Origin: Planctomycetota bacterium
Lineage (GTDB): Bacteria > Planctomycetota > Planctomycetia > Pirellulales > Thermoguttaceae
NCBI GenBank assembly: GCA_029550925.1
Contig: JAKPGL010000130.1
Coordinates: 1 to 64,000, forward strand
Direction of reading: 5' to 3'
DNA length: 64,000 nucleotides
A model generated the notes under the pieces. It was not told where the DNA came from, ran no database searches, and was given only the letters and a program-made list of their open reading frames with translations. The translations under genes and the position numbers were made by a program. This document shows positions 10,971 through 20,179 of this stretch, one piece after another (position 1 is the first letter of the stretch; the number at the start of each line of letters is the position of its first letter).

Positions 10971-11315
10971 TTACACGGCGCCGGGGCCGCGGGCGCCGTC
11001 CCGGATTTGAAGGGTCTCTTCGACGGGGACGACAAAAATCTTGCCGTCGCCCGGCGCACCCTCTGGCCCGGTGCGGGCCGCGCTGAGGATCGTCTCTACG
11101 GTCCGGTCCAAAAAATCGTCGTTGACGACAATTTCCAAGCAGATTTTCCGCAAGACGTTGGACCTGATTTCCCGGCCCCGATAAGTGTCCGGCCGTCCAT
11201 GCCAGCGAAATCCCTGGGCGTCGCAGATGGTCATCCGCGTTACCTCGATCTTTTCCAGGGCCTCGTGGACAGCCTTCAGTTTGGTCGGTTGAATAATAGC
11301 GATCACCAGCTTCAT
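10971..11315 (-). CDS. P-II family nitrogen regulatory protein with divergent T-loop
   Basis: MKLVIAIIQPTKLKAVHEALEKIEVTRMTI...TYRG...IEIVV-like...GDGKIFV...IRDGARG; SD GGAG before ATG 11315. Confidence 0.88.
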   Translation of the reverse strand: MKLVIAIIQPTKLKAVHEALEKIEVTRMTICDAQGFRWHGRPDTYRGREIRSNVLRKICLEIVVNDDFLDRTVETILSAARTGPEGAPGDGKIFVVPVEETLQIRDGARGPGAV

Positions 11316-11366
11316 CAATGGCTCCGGTTTCAACGCCCGCCGTTCTCAAACACCGCCGCCGCCAAA

Positions 11367-11451
11367 CGGATGGGGAGGGATTCGAACCCCCGGTGGGAAA
11401 CCCCACGCCGGTTTTCAAGACCGGTGCCTTAAACCACTCGGCCACCCATCC
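11367..11451 (-). tRNA. tRNA-Ser (anticodon TGA)
   Basis: Minus strand GGATGGGTGGCCGAGTGGTTTAAGGCACCGGTCTTGAAAACCGGCGTGGGGTTTCCCACCGGGGGTTCGAATCCCTCCCCATCCG: 7-bp acceptor, D arm, CTTGAAA anticodon loop, long variable arm, T arm. Confidence 0.95.
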
Positions 11452-11471
11452 ACTAGGAGGAAATGTTACTT

Positions 11472-11597
11472 CTGGAGTTTTGCAAATTTGGGATTTCCCC
11501 CGATCTTGTACACTACCGACCCTCAAAAATCACGGGATTTTTGAGGGACCTGTTCAGTGTACGAACACCTGAACAAGCCCATTTTGCAAAACTCCAG
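11472..11597. repeat. Nested inverted-repeat element (hairpin/MITE-like)
   Basis: Outer 15-bp inverted repeat CTGGAGTTTTGCAAA (11472-11486)/TTTGCAAAACTCCAG (11583-11597); inner perfect 12-bp stem CCCTCAAAAATC-ACGG-GATTTTTGAGGG (11520-11547). Confidence 0.75.
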
Positions 11598-12119
11598 TTA
11601 CTTCTTTTTTAAGTTGCCTCTTTCTGAAATTTACTCGGCCCCAAGCCCATCGACCAGCATCCCCGTATTTTGCGGGGGGGTTGATCCCGCAAAAAGGGTG
11701 TCATTGGTGGGTCTCCAAAGGGGACTGGTCTAAATCGTTTTTTTCTTGGGGCATTGCTCTTTTGTGTTCCGGTGGGTTTGGAAAGAGCTTTTTGTCCCTC
11801 TGCGGAGGGGGGTACATTTGCTGCATTCCTCTCCAAAAGAGAACCCCTTTAGAGAGTATAGGGAGAAATGATTTTTCCGAAGAATTTGCGTATTTGCGGA
11901 GGATATTCTAGGGTTGTACAGAGGAACCCCCATACGGAGAGCAACGCCGCCGAGGGATCATCGGCAGCAAAGGGCTTTTTGGTGTGAACGGGCGGATATT
12001 CTCCGGAGGGACCGTTCGGGGCATAGGTTGTAGAGGGCTGGATATTTTCGGTTCACACCGCGGGGACAGGGAAGTCTTGAGAAAAAACATTTGTTGAAAA
12101 TTCTGGTAGATCTCTTGCC

Positions 12120-13055
12120 ATGATGAATATGTCTTCTCAATCTTCGCCGGACACGTCCTATCCGGAATTGGAAAAGGCGCTTGCCGGTGCACAATTGCCG
12201 GCGCTGCCGCAAAGCGCGATTCGGTTGTTGGAACTTTCACGGAATCCGGACAACGGTCCTGCGGAATATGCCCAGCCGATCGAAGCGGATCCCGGTTTGA
12301 GTAGCCAAGTGCTCCGGTTTGTGAATTCTTCCTATTTTGGTTTTTCTCAAGAGATATCCAACATTAAACAGGCGATCACGTTAGTTGGGGTTCGGACGAT
12401 CAAGAACTTCGCCCTTTGGAGTGCGGTGTTCAGTCTGTTGCCGAACCCGAAGTGCGGTCCGTTTGACTTGAAATATCTCTGGCAAGATTCGTTGCGGCGG
12501 GCGTTGTTTGCACGGATGCTGGGGAAGTTATTAGGGCAGAAGGAGATGGAGGATATTTTCACGGCGGGTTTGTTGCAGGACCTGGCGATCCCCATTTTGG
12601 CAAAAGAGAAACCGGTTGAGTATCGGCGTTTGTTGGAAGAAAGCTTGTCGCAGGGGACGCCGCTTTCGGTCTTGGAGCAAAAGGTTTTCGGGTGGACCCA
12701 TGCGGATGCGGGGGGGTTTTTGCTTCGGCAATGGCATTTACCGAAAAATTTGGCCGAGCTAGTGGAAGGGCATACAAGGTTAGAGGAGTGGGTAGCCTGC
12801 CCCACAAAAGAAGGGGCAAGATTGGTCGTAGCTCTTTCGGCCCTGTTGCCTACGGTAGGATCGGCGCACTGGACTGAGCTAGGCCGATTGGAAGAGGCTT
12901 ATGGGAGGTTGACGGGTTCCAAGGGGTGTACGTTGGAGCAAATTTTTATCCAGATTGACGAGGACTTTGCCGATTTTGCCCCGATTCTCAAAATTACCCA
13001 TCCCCCCAAATCGTTGACCCTCACTTATCACGAGGCATTAGCCTCAATCGGATAA
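12120..13055 (+). CDS. HDOD-domain protein
   Basis: LPALPQSAIRLLELS...IEADPGLSSQVLRFVNSSYFGFSQEISNIKQAITLVGVRTIKNFAL. Confidence 0.9.
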   Translation: MMNMSSQSSPDTSYPELEKALAGAQLPALPQSAIRLLELSRNPDNGPAEYAQPIEADPGLSSQVLRFVNSSYFGFSQEISNIKQAITLVGVRTIKNFALWSAVFSLLPNPKCGPFDLKYLWQDSLRRALFARMLGKLLGQKEMEDIFTAGLLQDLAIPILAKEKPVEYRRLLEESLSQGTPLSVLEQKVFGWTHADAGGFLLRQWHLPKNLAELVEGHTRLEEWVACPTKEGARLVVALSALLPTVGSAHWTELGRLEEAYGRLTGSKGCTLEQIFIQIDEDFADFAPILKITHPPKSLTLTYHEALASIG

Positions 13056-13471
13056 ACAAAACATTGGCAGTTTTTCTGCCTATTTTCTCTTTTTACCGCC
13101 CGATCGAGGCTCTGGTTGGGTACTTTTTTTGCCATTTTGCCCTTCCAAACCTGTTCCCGGGGTGGCCAATGTTTACCGGCTTTTAAAAACTTTTTCTCAA
13201 AAGCAATAAACCACCCGAATTAAAAACGATTAAGATAACAGAGAATCCTTTTCCGAAGGTACATCGCCTTGAGAAGTCCTGGGGGCATCTCCCCTCTTAG
13301 GGGGGGCACAGGTACCCTTTGTGCTAAAAGACCGCCCCCCACGAACCCTTGGGAAACAATTGCCTGTCTGAGTAAAATAGAAAAAAGAGGACCTAGAGAA
13401 TTTTTTAGGAAAAAGTAGGGGGCTTCTTCTCTGGGGAAGGTTGGGTGGGAAGAGGTTGGGAGTCCCTAAGC

Positions 13472-13987
13472 ATGATGGCCAGAGATCGAATCCGACTCAA
13501 ACATCTTCAGCGTCAAGCCGAAGGGTATCTGGAGCTTGGGATGGCCCAGCAGGTGTTGGATACCTTGGCCAAGATCGGCGATCCGGAAACCTTCGGGGCC
13601 CATTTGCTTTATCTGCAAGGAGAAGCCCTTCGGAGCCTCCAACGATACGAAGAGGCGATTGCTCCCTTAGAAAAGGCTGCCGAAGGCGATCCACGCAATA
13701 TCCAAATCTGGATCGCTCTGGGATGGTGCTACAAGCGGACTGGTCGATTACCGTTGGCGATTCAAACCATCCAAAGCGCCTTGGAAGTCGAACCTACCGA
13801 GGCAGTGCTTCACTATAATTTGGCCTGCTATCTCAGTCTGGCTGGCGAAAAACATCGGGCGATTCGGGCCTTGGCCAGGGCGTTGAAGATTGATCCTCAC
13901 TATCGGGAGTTGGTCGAAAAAGAACCCGATTTCGACCCCATCCGCAACGATCCCGATTTCTTGGCTCTGACCAATTTGGTGGTCTAG
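13472..13987 (+). CDS. TPR-repeat protein
   Basis: Repeats with LYLQGEALRSLQRYEEAIAPLEKAAEGDPRN and IALGWCYKRTGRLPLAIQTIQSALEVEPTE; ORF 13445-13987, ATG 13472 preferred. Confidence 0.85.
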   Translation: MMARDRIRLKHLQRQAEGYLELGMAQQVLDTLAKIGDPETFGAHLLYLQGEALRSLQRYEEAIAPLEKAAEGDPRNIQIWIALGWCYKRTGRLPLAIQTIQSALEVEPTEAVLHYNLACYLSLAGEKHRAIRALARALKIDPHYRELVEKEPDFDPIRNDPDFLALTNLVV

Positions 13988-14105
13988 CGAACAGGCTCAG
14001 GGATAGTCTCTCCGGACTGCGGCCATACACTGGGGTGTGTTTTTGCCGCCGCGTCTGTGCAAAGAAGTTGCCGTCGGGGTCGTCGCTGCGCTCCATCCGG
14101 GAAAA

Positions 14106-15977
14106 TCAGCGGGTTTTATCCGGAGAAGCGGGAGCGTCTGGAGAAGGTTTTTCTGCTGATGGTGTGCGGTCGGCGGCAAAACCAATCGCCGCCAAATAGT
14201 TCCGTGTGGCGATATACAGGACCCCATCTATTGCGGTAGGGGGCCCGTACACAGCCTGATCCATGTGGTTTTCGGCGAGGATTTTTTTCTCTCGGCTCAG
14301 CGCGAAGACGACCACGTCGCCGTCTTCGTCGGCCAGGTAGATTTTGCCGTCGGCTACTAGCGGCGAAGCCCAGATGGAAGCCAACATGTCGTGGGTCCAG
14401 AGAAGTCGGCCTGTCCGGGCGTCCAGACAATGAACCAAACCGGCAAAATCGCCGATCACCAGCAGTCCGTCGGCCAGTACGGGCATAGCAATCGTCCGAT
14501 GGAAGGTCTCCTCGAAATCGAGCCGACCGTCGCCGTTCAGGTCCTGACCGGTGTATTTCCACACGAGGGCAGAGTTGGGATTGGGTTGGACGATTTCGCC
14601 GGCCTGGCGATCGACGGCCTGGAGACGGCGTGGGGGGACAGGCTGGCCTTGGCGGTCCAGCACCCGTTCTGGGCTGACATCGCCTCGGCGGGTGGGGTCG
14701 ATGCACCACAAAATACCCGGTCCTTCGCCCAGTTGTGGGTCTTGGCCTGTGGCGATATAGACTCGGTTTTCCCAAAGGACCGGCGTAGCGATCAGTTCGT
14801 TTCGGTCGCCTCGGCCGTCGCTTCGCCAAAGGGCGGTTTTGGGGTTGCAGTCGAACTTCCAGAGGAGTTTGGGGCGTCCGTCGGTGTGCTCCGAGGCGCC
14901 CAGAAAACCGTACAGCCAACCGTCGCCGCCGGGAAAAATCGCTTGCGGCGTCCCGCCTAAAATCCCAAAAGCCGGGGAACCCCATTGGCCGTGCAGAATA
15001 TGCTTGCCCGGCGAGTTGTCCGCCCAAACCAGTTTACCGCTCCTTTTATCGAGGGCCAAAAAACTGGGGGCTTCCGGAGCGGGAATCCGCTCATGGGACT
15101 CATCCACGCCGTTGCCCGTCGAGACAAAAAGCAGCTCACCCGCCGCTGTTACCGAACAACTGGCCATATTGTGTTGTCGAGAGCCGACCTGTTGCATCAT
15201 GTCAAATATCCAGACGATGTCCGCCTCATGGGCGTCGGTGCGGGGTTCCTGTCGGTAGGGACCGTCGTTTTCGCCGTCCCGAAATCCCTCCGTATCCAGA
15301 CAGAGGACCTCGCCCCGATTGCTGACAACCCAAAGGCGATCCCCTTCGACCAAAGGGTTGGAACAGAGGCCTACTTCAGGCCAATCATGGGCTGGGCCGG
15401 TGGGGAGTTTTTCCCTGGCCAGTTGCCAGAGGAATTGGCCCGTTTGGGCGTCGAATGCCAGCAGACATCCCAGATCGACCGAGGCTGGGTATCGGGCCAG
15501 GTAACCGGCGCCATTGTTGGTTCCGCAGAAAACTTTGCCGCCTGCGACCACCGGGGCGCCATACGTTTGACTGCCCAATCGGGCCAGCCATCGGATGTTT
15601 TTGGCCTCCTGCCGGTCCCACTGGCCGGTCTTGGGGTCAAAGGCGCCGATCTGCCAGTGGGTAGGCAAAGCCCCTGTCTGGAGGACGTTGTTCCGGTGCG
15701 GCCCGCCTCCCCATTGAGCCTGAATCGGTAAAAGCCTCTTTTCAGCCGGCGGCGAGGGGGGTTCTTTACCGGCAGGGCTTTGGGACGATCTGCTTGGGTC
15801 TTCTGGGCAAGGGGCCCTTTCCCCAGCCGCCAAACGGCCGAAAACCCCCAGCCCTATCCCTAGCCAGACCATTCCCCACACCAAGATGCTGCCAGTGTTC
15901 CAACCGATCCTGTTTTTCATCAACATTCCTTTCGCCAGGAATGGTTCGCAGTTCGAAGCAATGGCCGACGACGGCAT
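14106..15977 (-). CDS. PQQ-binding-like beta-propeller protein, secreted
   Basis: Repeated blades such as LLAFDAQTGQFLWQLAREK, LVHCLDARTGRLLWTHD; N-terminal hydrophobic segment. Confidence 0.88.
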   Translation of the reverse strand: MPSSAIASNCEPFLAKGMLMKNRIGWNTGSILVWGMVWLGIGLGVFGRLAAGERAPCPEDPSRSSQSPAGKEPPSPPAEKRLLPIQAQWGGGPHRNNVLQTGALPTHWQIGAFDPKTGQWDRQEAKNIRWLARLGSQTYGAPVVAGGKVFCGTNNGAGYLARYPASVDLGCLLAFDAQTGQFLWQLAREKLPTGPAHDWPEVGLCSNPLVEGDRLWVVSNRGEVLCLDTEGFRDGENDGPYRQEPRTDAHEADIVWIFDMMQQVGSRQHNMASCSVTAAGELLFVSTGNGVDESHERIPAPEAPSFLALDKRSGKLVWADNSPGKHILHGQWGSPAFGILGGTPQAIFPGGDGWLYGFLGASEHTDGRPKLLWKFDCNPKTALWRSDGRGDRNELIATPVLWENRVYIATGQDPQLGEGPGILWCIDPTRRGDVSPERVLDRQGQPVPPRRLQAVDRQAGEIVQPNPNSALVWKYTGQDLNGDGRLDFEETFHRTIAMPVLADGLLVIGDFAGLVHCLDARTGRLLWTHDMLASIWASPLVADGKIYLADEDGDVVVFALSREKKILAENHMDQAVYGPPTAIDGVLYIATRNYLAAIGFAADRTPSAEKPSPDAPASPDKTR

Positions 15978-16058
15978 AGCTGCCGCATGGCGTCTGCTAA
16001 AAAGGGCGCGCCTCCTAAAAAGAGGGAGGCAGTTGTTTTCCGGGAAGTCATGGAAACG

Positions 16059-16457
16059 TCAGGTGGGTTTAGGCGGCGGCCCATCGACCAGGATTTCGTC
16101 GCTAGGATCGAACTTGGGCAGGACGAAGTTCAAAATGGTCATGCGTCCCAACGCCCGATGGATACAGCCAGGCCGAATCACAATACACATCCCCGGTTTG
16201 ATGGGGAAGGTTTGGCCGTCCAGTTCGATCTGGGCGTCTGGTTCGCACTCCAAAATGTAATAGGTCTCGGTGAGCCGCTGGTGGTAGTGAGGCTCGGCGC
16301 CGGCGGTGATTTCGGTGCGGTGGAGGGTAGCGGGGTAGTCGGCCAGATCGGCCAAGGCCCGGTGCGCGGTTCCGCACGGGCAGGCTACGCCCGGCACTCG
16401 ATCAAAATCCACCAGATGATACCGAGCCGCGGGGGACTCTGCACAGCAGAAAGACAT
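16059..16457 (-). CDS. Cupin-domain protein
   Basis: EPHYHQRLTETYYILECEPDAQIELDGQTFPIKPGMCIVIRPGCIHRALG; start 16457 with upstream AAGGAG. Confidence 0.88.
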   Translation of the reverse strand: MSFCCAESPAARYHLVDFDRVPGVACPCGTAHRALADLADYPATLHRTEITAGAEPHYHQRLTETYYILECEPDAQIELDGQTFPIKPGMCIVIRPGCIHRALGRMTILNFVLPKFDPSDEILVDGPPPKPT

Positions 16458-16790
16458 GAATCGAGACTCCTTCGAAGTTCCGCTCGGTGCGGGAAGAAAG
16501 CGTTTTGTATTAGTGTAACTGTTTCGTGGAGGAAAATCACCCATCGTGTGAGGAGTGGGGAAGCCGGGGCAAAGGTCGGGCGGTTTTGTGAAACTTTACC
16601 GATTAGAGAAGATTTTCGGGAGCCGGAGGGGCGGCGTTTGCCCCTACAATCGATAAACTTTTCCTAGCTTCTGTAACAGGAAAATTCTTCTCAAAAGAAG
16701 CCGTAAGTCTTTTGCAGAAAATCGGTTTGGTTCATTCAAGCCCCTTCGCCGGGAAAGCCGATACCGTAGTTGACCCCTTTATGAATCAGC

Positions 16791-16985
16791 GCGTGCCGCC
16801 CAGGCACGCTGGAAGGGTGCGTCAGGAGAACCGGATCGGCAATTTCGAGCCACGGAGCGGCTCGACGGCCCTGACGCAAGGGACGGTGTGAACGGGCGTC
16901 CGATTCTTCAGGCCCCGGAGGCCCTCAGAAGCCTATCCCACGGCTACCCAACACTCCGGTAGAAATACTGGCGGTGGGGCTTCTG
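16791..16985 (+). ncRNA. Candidate structured RNA leader upstream of the Cys-rich protein gene
   Basis: Successive stems: GCGTGCC/GGCACGC (16791-16809); TGCGTCAGG/CCTGACGCA (16818-16826/16870-16878) enclosing TCGAGCC/GGCTCGA (16845-16851/16859-16865); GGACG/CGTCC (16881-16885/16897-16901); CAGAAGC+CCCAC+CTACC pairing GGTAG+GTGGG+GCTTCTG (16926-16985). Confidence 0.5.
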
Positions 16986-17044
16986 AAGACCTGCGGGGTA
17001 AGAAGACAGGATGTCCCAGTTCTCAGTACAGGAGAGTTCGCTCA

Positions 17045-17773
17045 ATGAAAGCGAAATTGGCTGTTGGAGCGCTCCTTGTGAGCATGGCCCTGGTGAGCCA
17101 GGGGTTGGCAGGGGATCTGCTGACTGGTTTACGGGGCTTGAAAGGCGGCCCCTGCTGCGACCCTTGCGGGGCGCCGGTCAAATGTGCTGTACCAGAACCC
17201 AAGGCGTGTGAACCGGCTTGCAACGCATGTGATGTGTGCTGCAAGCCCAGACACGACCTGCTGGTCGGCCTGAAGGAACTGTTCAAGAAGAAGTGTTGTG
17301 ATCCTTGTGGGGATGCCTGCCAGGCTTGCGAACCGGTCAAGTGCGCTGTGCCGGAACCCAAGGCATGTGATCCGTGCGAACCGGCCTGCTGCGAACCTGT
17401 GCGGGAAAAAATTCTGAAAAAGCTCTTCGCCAAAAAGTGCTGCTGCGATTCCTGCGAGGCGAAGGCCTGTGAACCAAAGGCCTGCGAGAAGGCGGCTTGC
17501 GAACCCGCTTGCGATTCTTGCTGCAAGTGCCGGCCGCAACTGATCCAAAAGATGTTGCACACCTTGTTCGGCAAGAAGTGCTGCTGCCAGGTGGATCAGG
17601 GCGATGGCTGTGGGTGTGGGGCTGCCGCCCCGGCAGGTGCACCGTCGCCTGCTCCGGCCTCCAAAGCGGCCGAACCAGCGCCTTTGCCCAAGGCGCCGAA
17701 ACCGGACGCTGAGGCCCAATTAAATCCGCCTCGAAGCATCTCGCAGACCAGCCGACATATAGCGCGGTACTAA
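17045..17773 (+). CDS. Secreted Cys-rich repeat protein
   Basis: Signal peptide MKAKLAVGALLVSMALVSQGLA then four units of the form (hydrophobic helix)-KKCC(C/D)xxC followed by CxPEPKACxPxxCxxC. Confidence 0.85.
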   Translation: MKAKLAVGALLVSMALVSQGLAGDLLTGLRGLKGGPCCDPCGAPVKCAVPEPKACEPACNACDVCCKPRHDLLVGLKELFKKKCCDPCGDACQACEPVKCAVPEPKACDPCEPACCEPVREKILKKLFAKKCCCDSCEAKACEPKACEKAACEPACDSCCKCRPQLIQKMLHTLFGKKCCCQVDQGDGCGCGAAAPAGAPSPAPASKAAEPAPLPKAPKPDAEAQLNPPRSISQTSRHIARY

Positions 17774-17871
17774 GGGAAAACCCTTCCTTTCGGAGGGGAA
17801 CCCTCTGAGCCGCCTATCCGCCAGAGAGGCAACGGTTCCTCAGCACCACCCATAAAAATCCTCTTGCGCAC

Positions 17872-17915
17872 AAAGCAGGACTGTCCTTCCCAAAGGAGAG
17901 TCCTGCTTTTTTTTT
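17872..17915 (+). terminator. Rho-independent terminator
   Basis: AAAGCAGGACT...AGTCCTGCTTT 11-bp perfect stem followed by a T run. Confidence 0.9.
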
Positions 17916-17919
17916 GGAG

Positions 17920-18129
17920 TTATTCAGCCGAGTGCAGAAGTGCCGGGAAAAAATGTCATTCCCGCGAGAGCTCTCAATCCAGGGTCCTATGAGGCGGCTA
18001 CTTCGTTATTCCTCCCAAGCAGAGGCTGCAAGAAGCCTAGATTCCCGCTAGAGCGGGAATGACATATTCGCCAGAAAAATCTCGGGTTTTGCTATGAAAA
18101 TTCCGGTACTTCTGCACTCGGCTGAATAA
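17920..18129. repeat. MITE-like element with 27-bp terminal inverted repeats
   Basis: TTATTCAGCCGAGTGCAGAAGTGCCGG (17920-17946) vs CCGGTACTTCTGCACTCGGCTGAATAA (18103-18129), one mismatch; internal TCATTCCCGCG...CGGGAATGACA inverted pair. Confidence 0.85.
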
Positions 18130-18513
18130 TTACTGAACCTCTATCAGCATCGGGGTCGGCTTTTGGAATATCTGGAGGGAGGGAGTCCCGAACTTTGTTT
18201 TGGCTGAGGCGCTCGGGGTGCGCGCCGAGCTGGTAAGGCAAAGCAAAACAGGAAAACCGGAAAGACCACAGAAGCCTCCCACCCGCCTTTTCCGTCCTCC
18301 CTACCACCCAAAGAGTAAAAAAAAAGACAAGGACAAAATTTTCAGTTATTCAGGCATTTATTCAGAAGTTCCTATTGAAGACATACAGAACGATACCGCA
18401 GCACAAGCATTGTTGCGCACAATTCCTCACGCAAAGGAGATTGACTTGCGAGCACATAAAAACCGCCACGATGATCGTATTGTTTTTGCCCAAAAGCCAT
18501 AATTACATTGGCG

Positions 18514-19470
18514 CTACTTGCCACGGATGTATTCGATAGCAAAGTAACCTCTGGTAGTTCCCGGTTTCCAATCTGTTGGGTCAAGACGTAATGCCAAGAT
18601 GTTTTGTCCATACCATTCGGGGTGGGCCCCAATTGGAATGCGGTAAGTGTGGAAATTGCCGTCGGCAATAATGTCGAAATCAACGTGTTTGGCTTCATTC
18701 CATGTGGGCGACTTTTCTGTAATCCAGTAAAACTGGGCTTTTTGGCCGATGGTAATAGCCATGCGTATTTCGATAAAGCAACAGTCCTTTCCCGAAACGG
18801 CGAATTTGTAACACACCATATAAGGATCGCCAACCATACATCCTAAGAGCCGTCCTTCTTTAATGGCGACAGCAGAGATTCCCTGCTTGGGCACCCATCC
18901 TTCCGCATCCTTTTCAAACTCAAACGCAAACACATAATTGCCCAAGCCTAATTCTTTTAGCCGCATCTTTGCAATAGATTGGTCCAGGCCGTTTATGCGG
19001 TCCAGTACACGCAAGTACCACTCAGCCGCCTCTATGCGTTTAGCTAGTCTTGCCTGCCCCTGTAACAGGATAGATTCATTCCAAAGGGCATGGCCTCTCT
19101 TGGCCGCCTCTTCCGGTGATTCCGGCATGTCCTTGGCCTCAAACTCGATCAATACGTCTAAGGCCGAAATTGCCAGCTTGCTATCCATAGCCTGCACCGC
19201 AAGTTCTTTGGCCTTCTTGGCTAGCACGTACCGATTAGCCTGGTCTTTGTCTTCGGCGGCCATACGGAGCATTTCCAGGGCCAGTTTGGTTCGCTCCTGA
19301 TTGGTTTTGGCTTTTTCCAGGTCTTTGCCGAAAACTTCCGCAAGCGCCTTTTCGGCTTTGGTTATCTCTTCCGGGGTGGGCATGGGGTGTAGGTCGCCGC
19401 CCCTACAGTAGGATACGCAAAACAAAATGGCCAGTAGCACCCCGGTTCGACAAGCCTGAAAACCGCCCAT
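18514..19470 (-). CDS. Hypothetical secreted protein
   Basis: ATG 19470 preceded by TAGGAGGAA; signal peptide GVLLAILFCVSYCRG; helical N-terminal half. Confidence 0.75.
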   Translation of the reverse strand: MGGFQACRTGVLLAILFCVSYCRGGDLHPMPTPEEITKAEKALAEVFGKDLEKAKTNQERTKLALEMLRMAAEDKDQANRYVLAKKAKELAVQAMDSKLAISALDVLIEFEAKDMPESPEEAAKRGHALWNESILLQGQARLAKRIEAAEWYLRVLDRINGLDQSIAKMRLKELGLGNYVFAFEFEKDAEGWVPKQGISAVAIKEGRLLGCMVGDPYMVCYKFAVSGKDCCFIEIRMAITIGQKAQFYWITEKSPTWNEAKHVDFDIIADGNFHTYRIPIGAHPEWYGQNILALRLDPTDWKPGTTRGYFAIEYIRGK

Positions 19471-20179
19471 GTTCGTTCCTCCTAGACAGACAAGCCAAAA
19501 CAACCCGACTTTTGCCTAAAACACCTCTAACCCCCTGTTGAGCGAGCGTTTTTTAGTGGCCCACCAAAAACTTGATCCAAACCGTCCCGTTGCGCATAGC
19601 CGCCTCCTTCTGCAAGAAAGACCTGGAAACCTGAACACAAGCGCTATTTAAGATACGCAATCCGCTCTGGGCCGTCAACACCTTGCTGCTATTGGAGTTT
19701 ACCCAGAGTTCATTTCGTGGGGATGTGCGAATTGGCCGGAATTTACGGCGATTGCCCAGGTTAGGTCGCTTTGGACCGCCCAGCTCGGATCGTACCAACC
19801 CGCTCGAGAGCTAGCACGGACGACATCCTGCCGGTAACCCGAAAGATGGGCGAATGTTAGCTTCTGCCTGTTATTTGGCGATCATCCCACACTGGGTAAA
19901 CTCCAGGGTATGCTACCTTGACTTACGCCGCCAATCCCAAATTGGAACTGCCGCCAATCCCAAATTGGAACTATTGAGCAGTGACAATCAGGTTCCCTTC
20001 TAGCACCGTCGGTCAAGACGGTATTTTGCCCGGCTTCCGACCTTTGCCTTCTCCAGCACCCGCCTTCCGCCCTTACGGAGGCTGGTCTCTGCTGCCTTTT
20101 TCCTTAGAGGTGTTCTTTCCCCGGCCAAGGTGTTACAATTTTACAAAAATCTTAGGGAGGTACCCAGAAGGATCACCCC

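Noticed and set aside
18200-18502. 100-aa plus-strand ORF after the MITE (…EDIQNDTAAQALLRTIPHAKEIDLRAHKNRHDDRIVFAQKP).
   Set aside because: No clear RBS or family; could be a gene fragment but not enough support to call.
19927-19973. Two tandem copies of GCCGCCAATCCCAAATTGGAACT.
   Set aside because: Only two units in an otherwise featureless intergenic region; too little to interpret.
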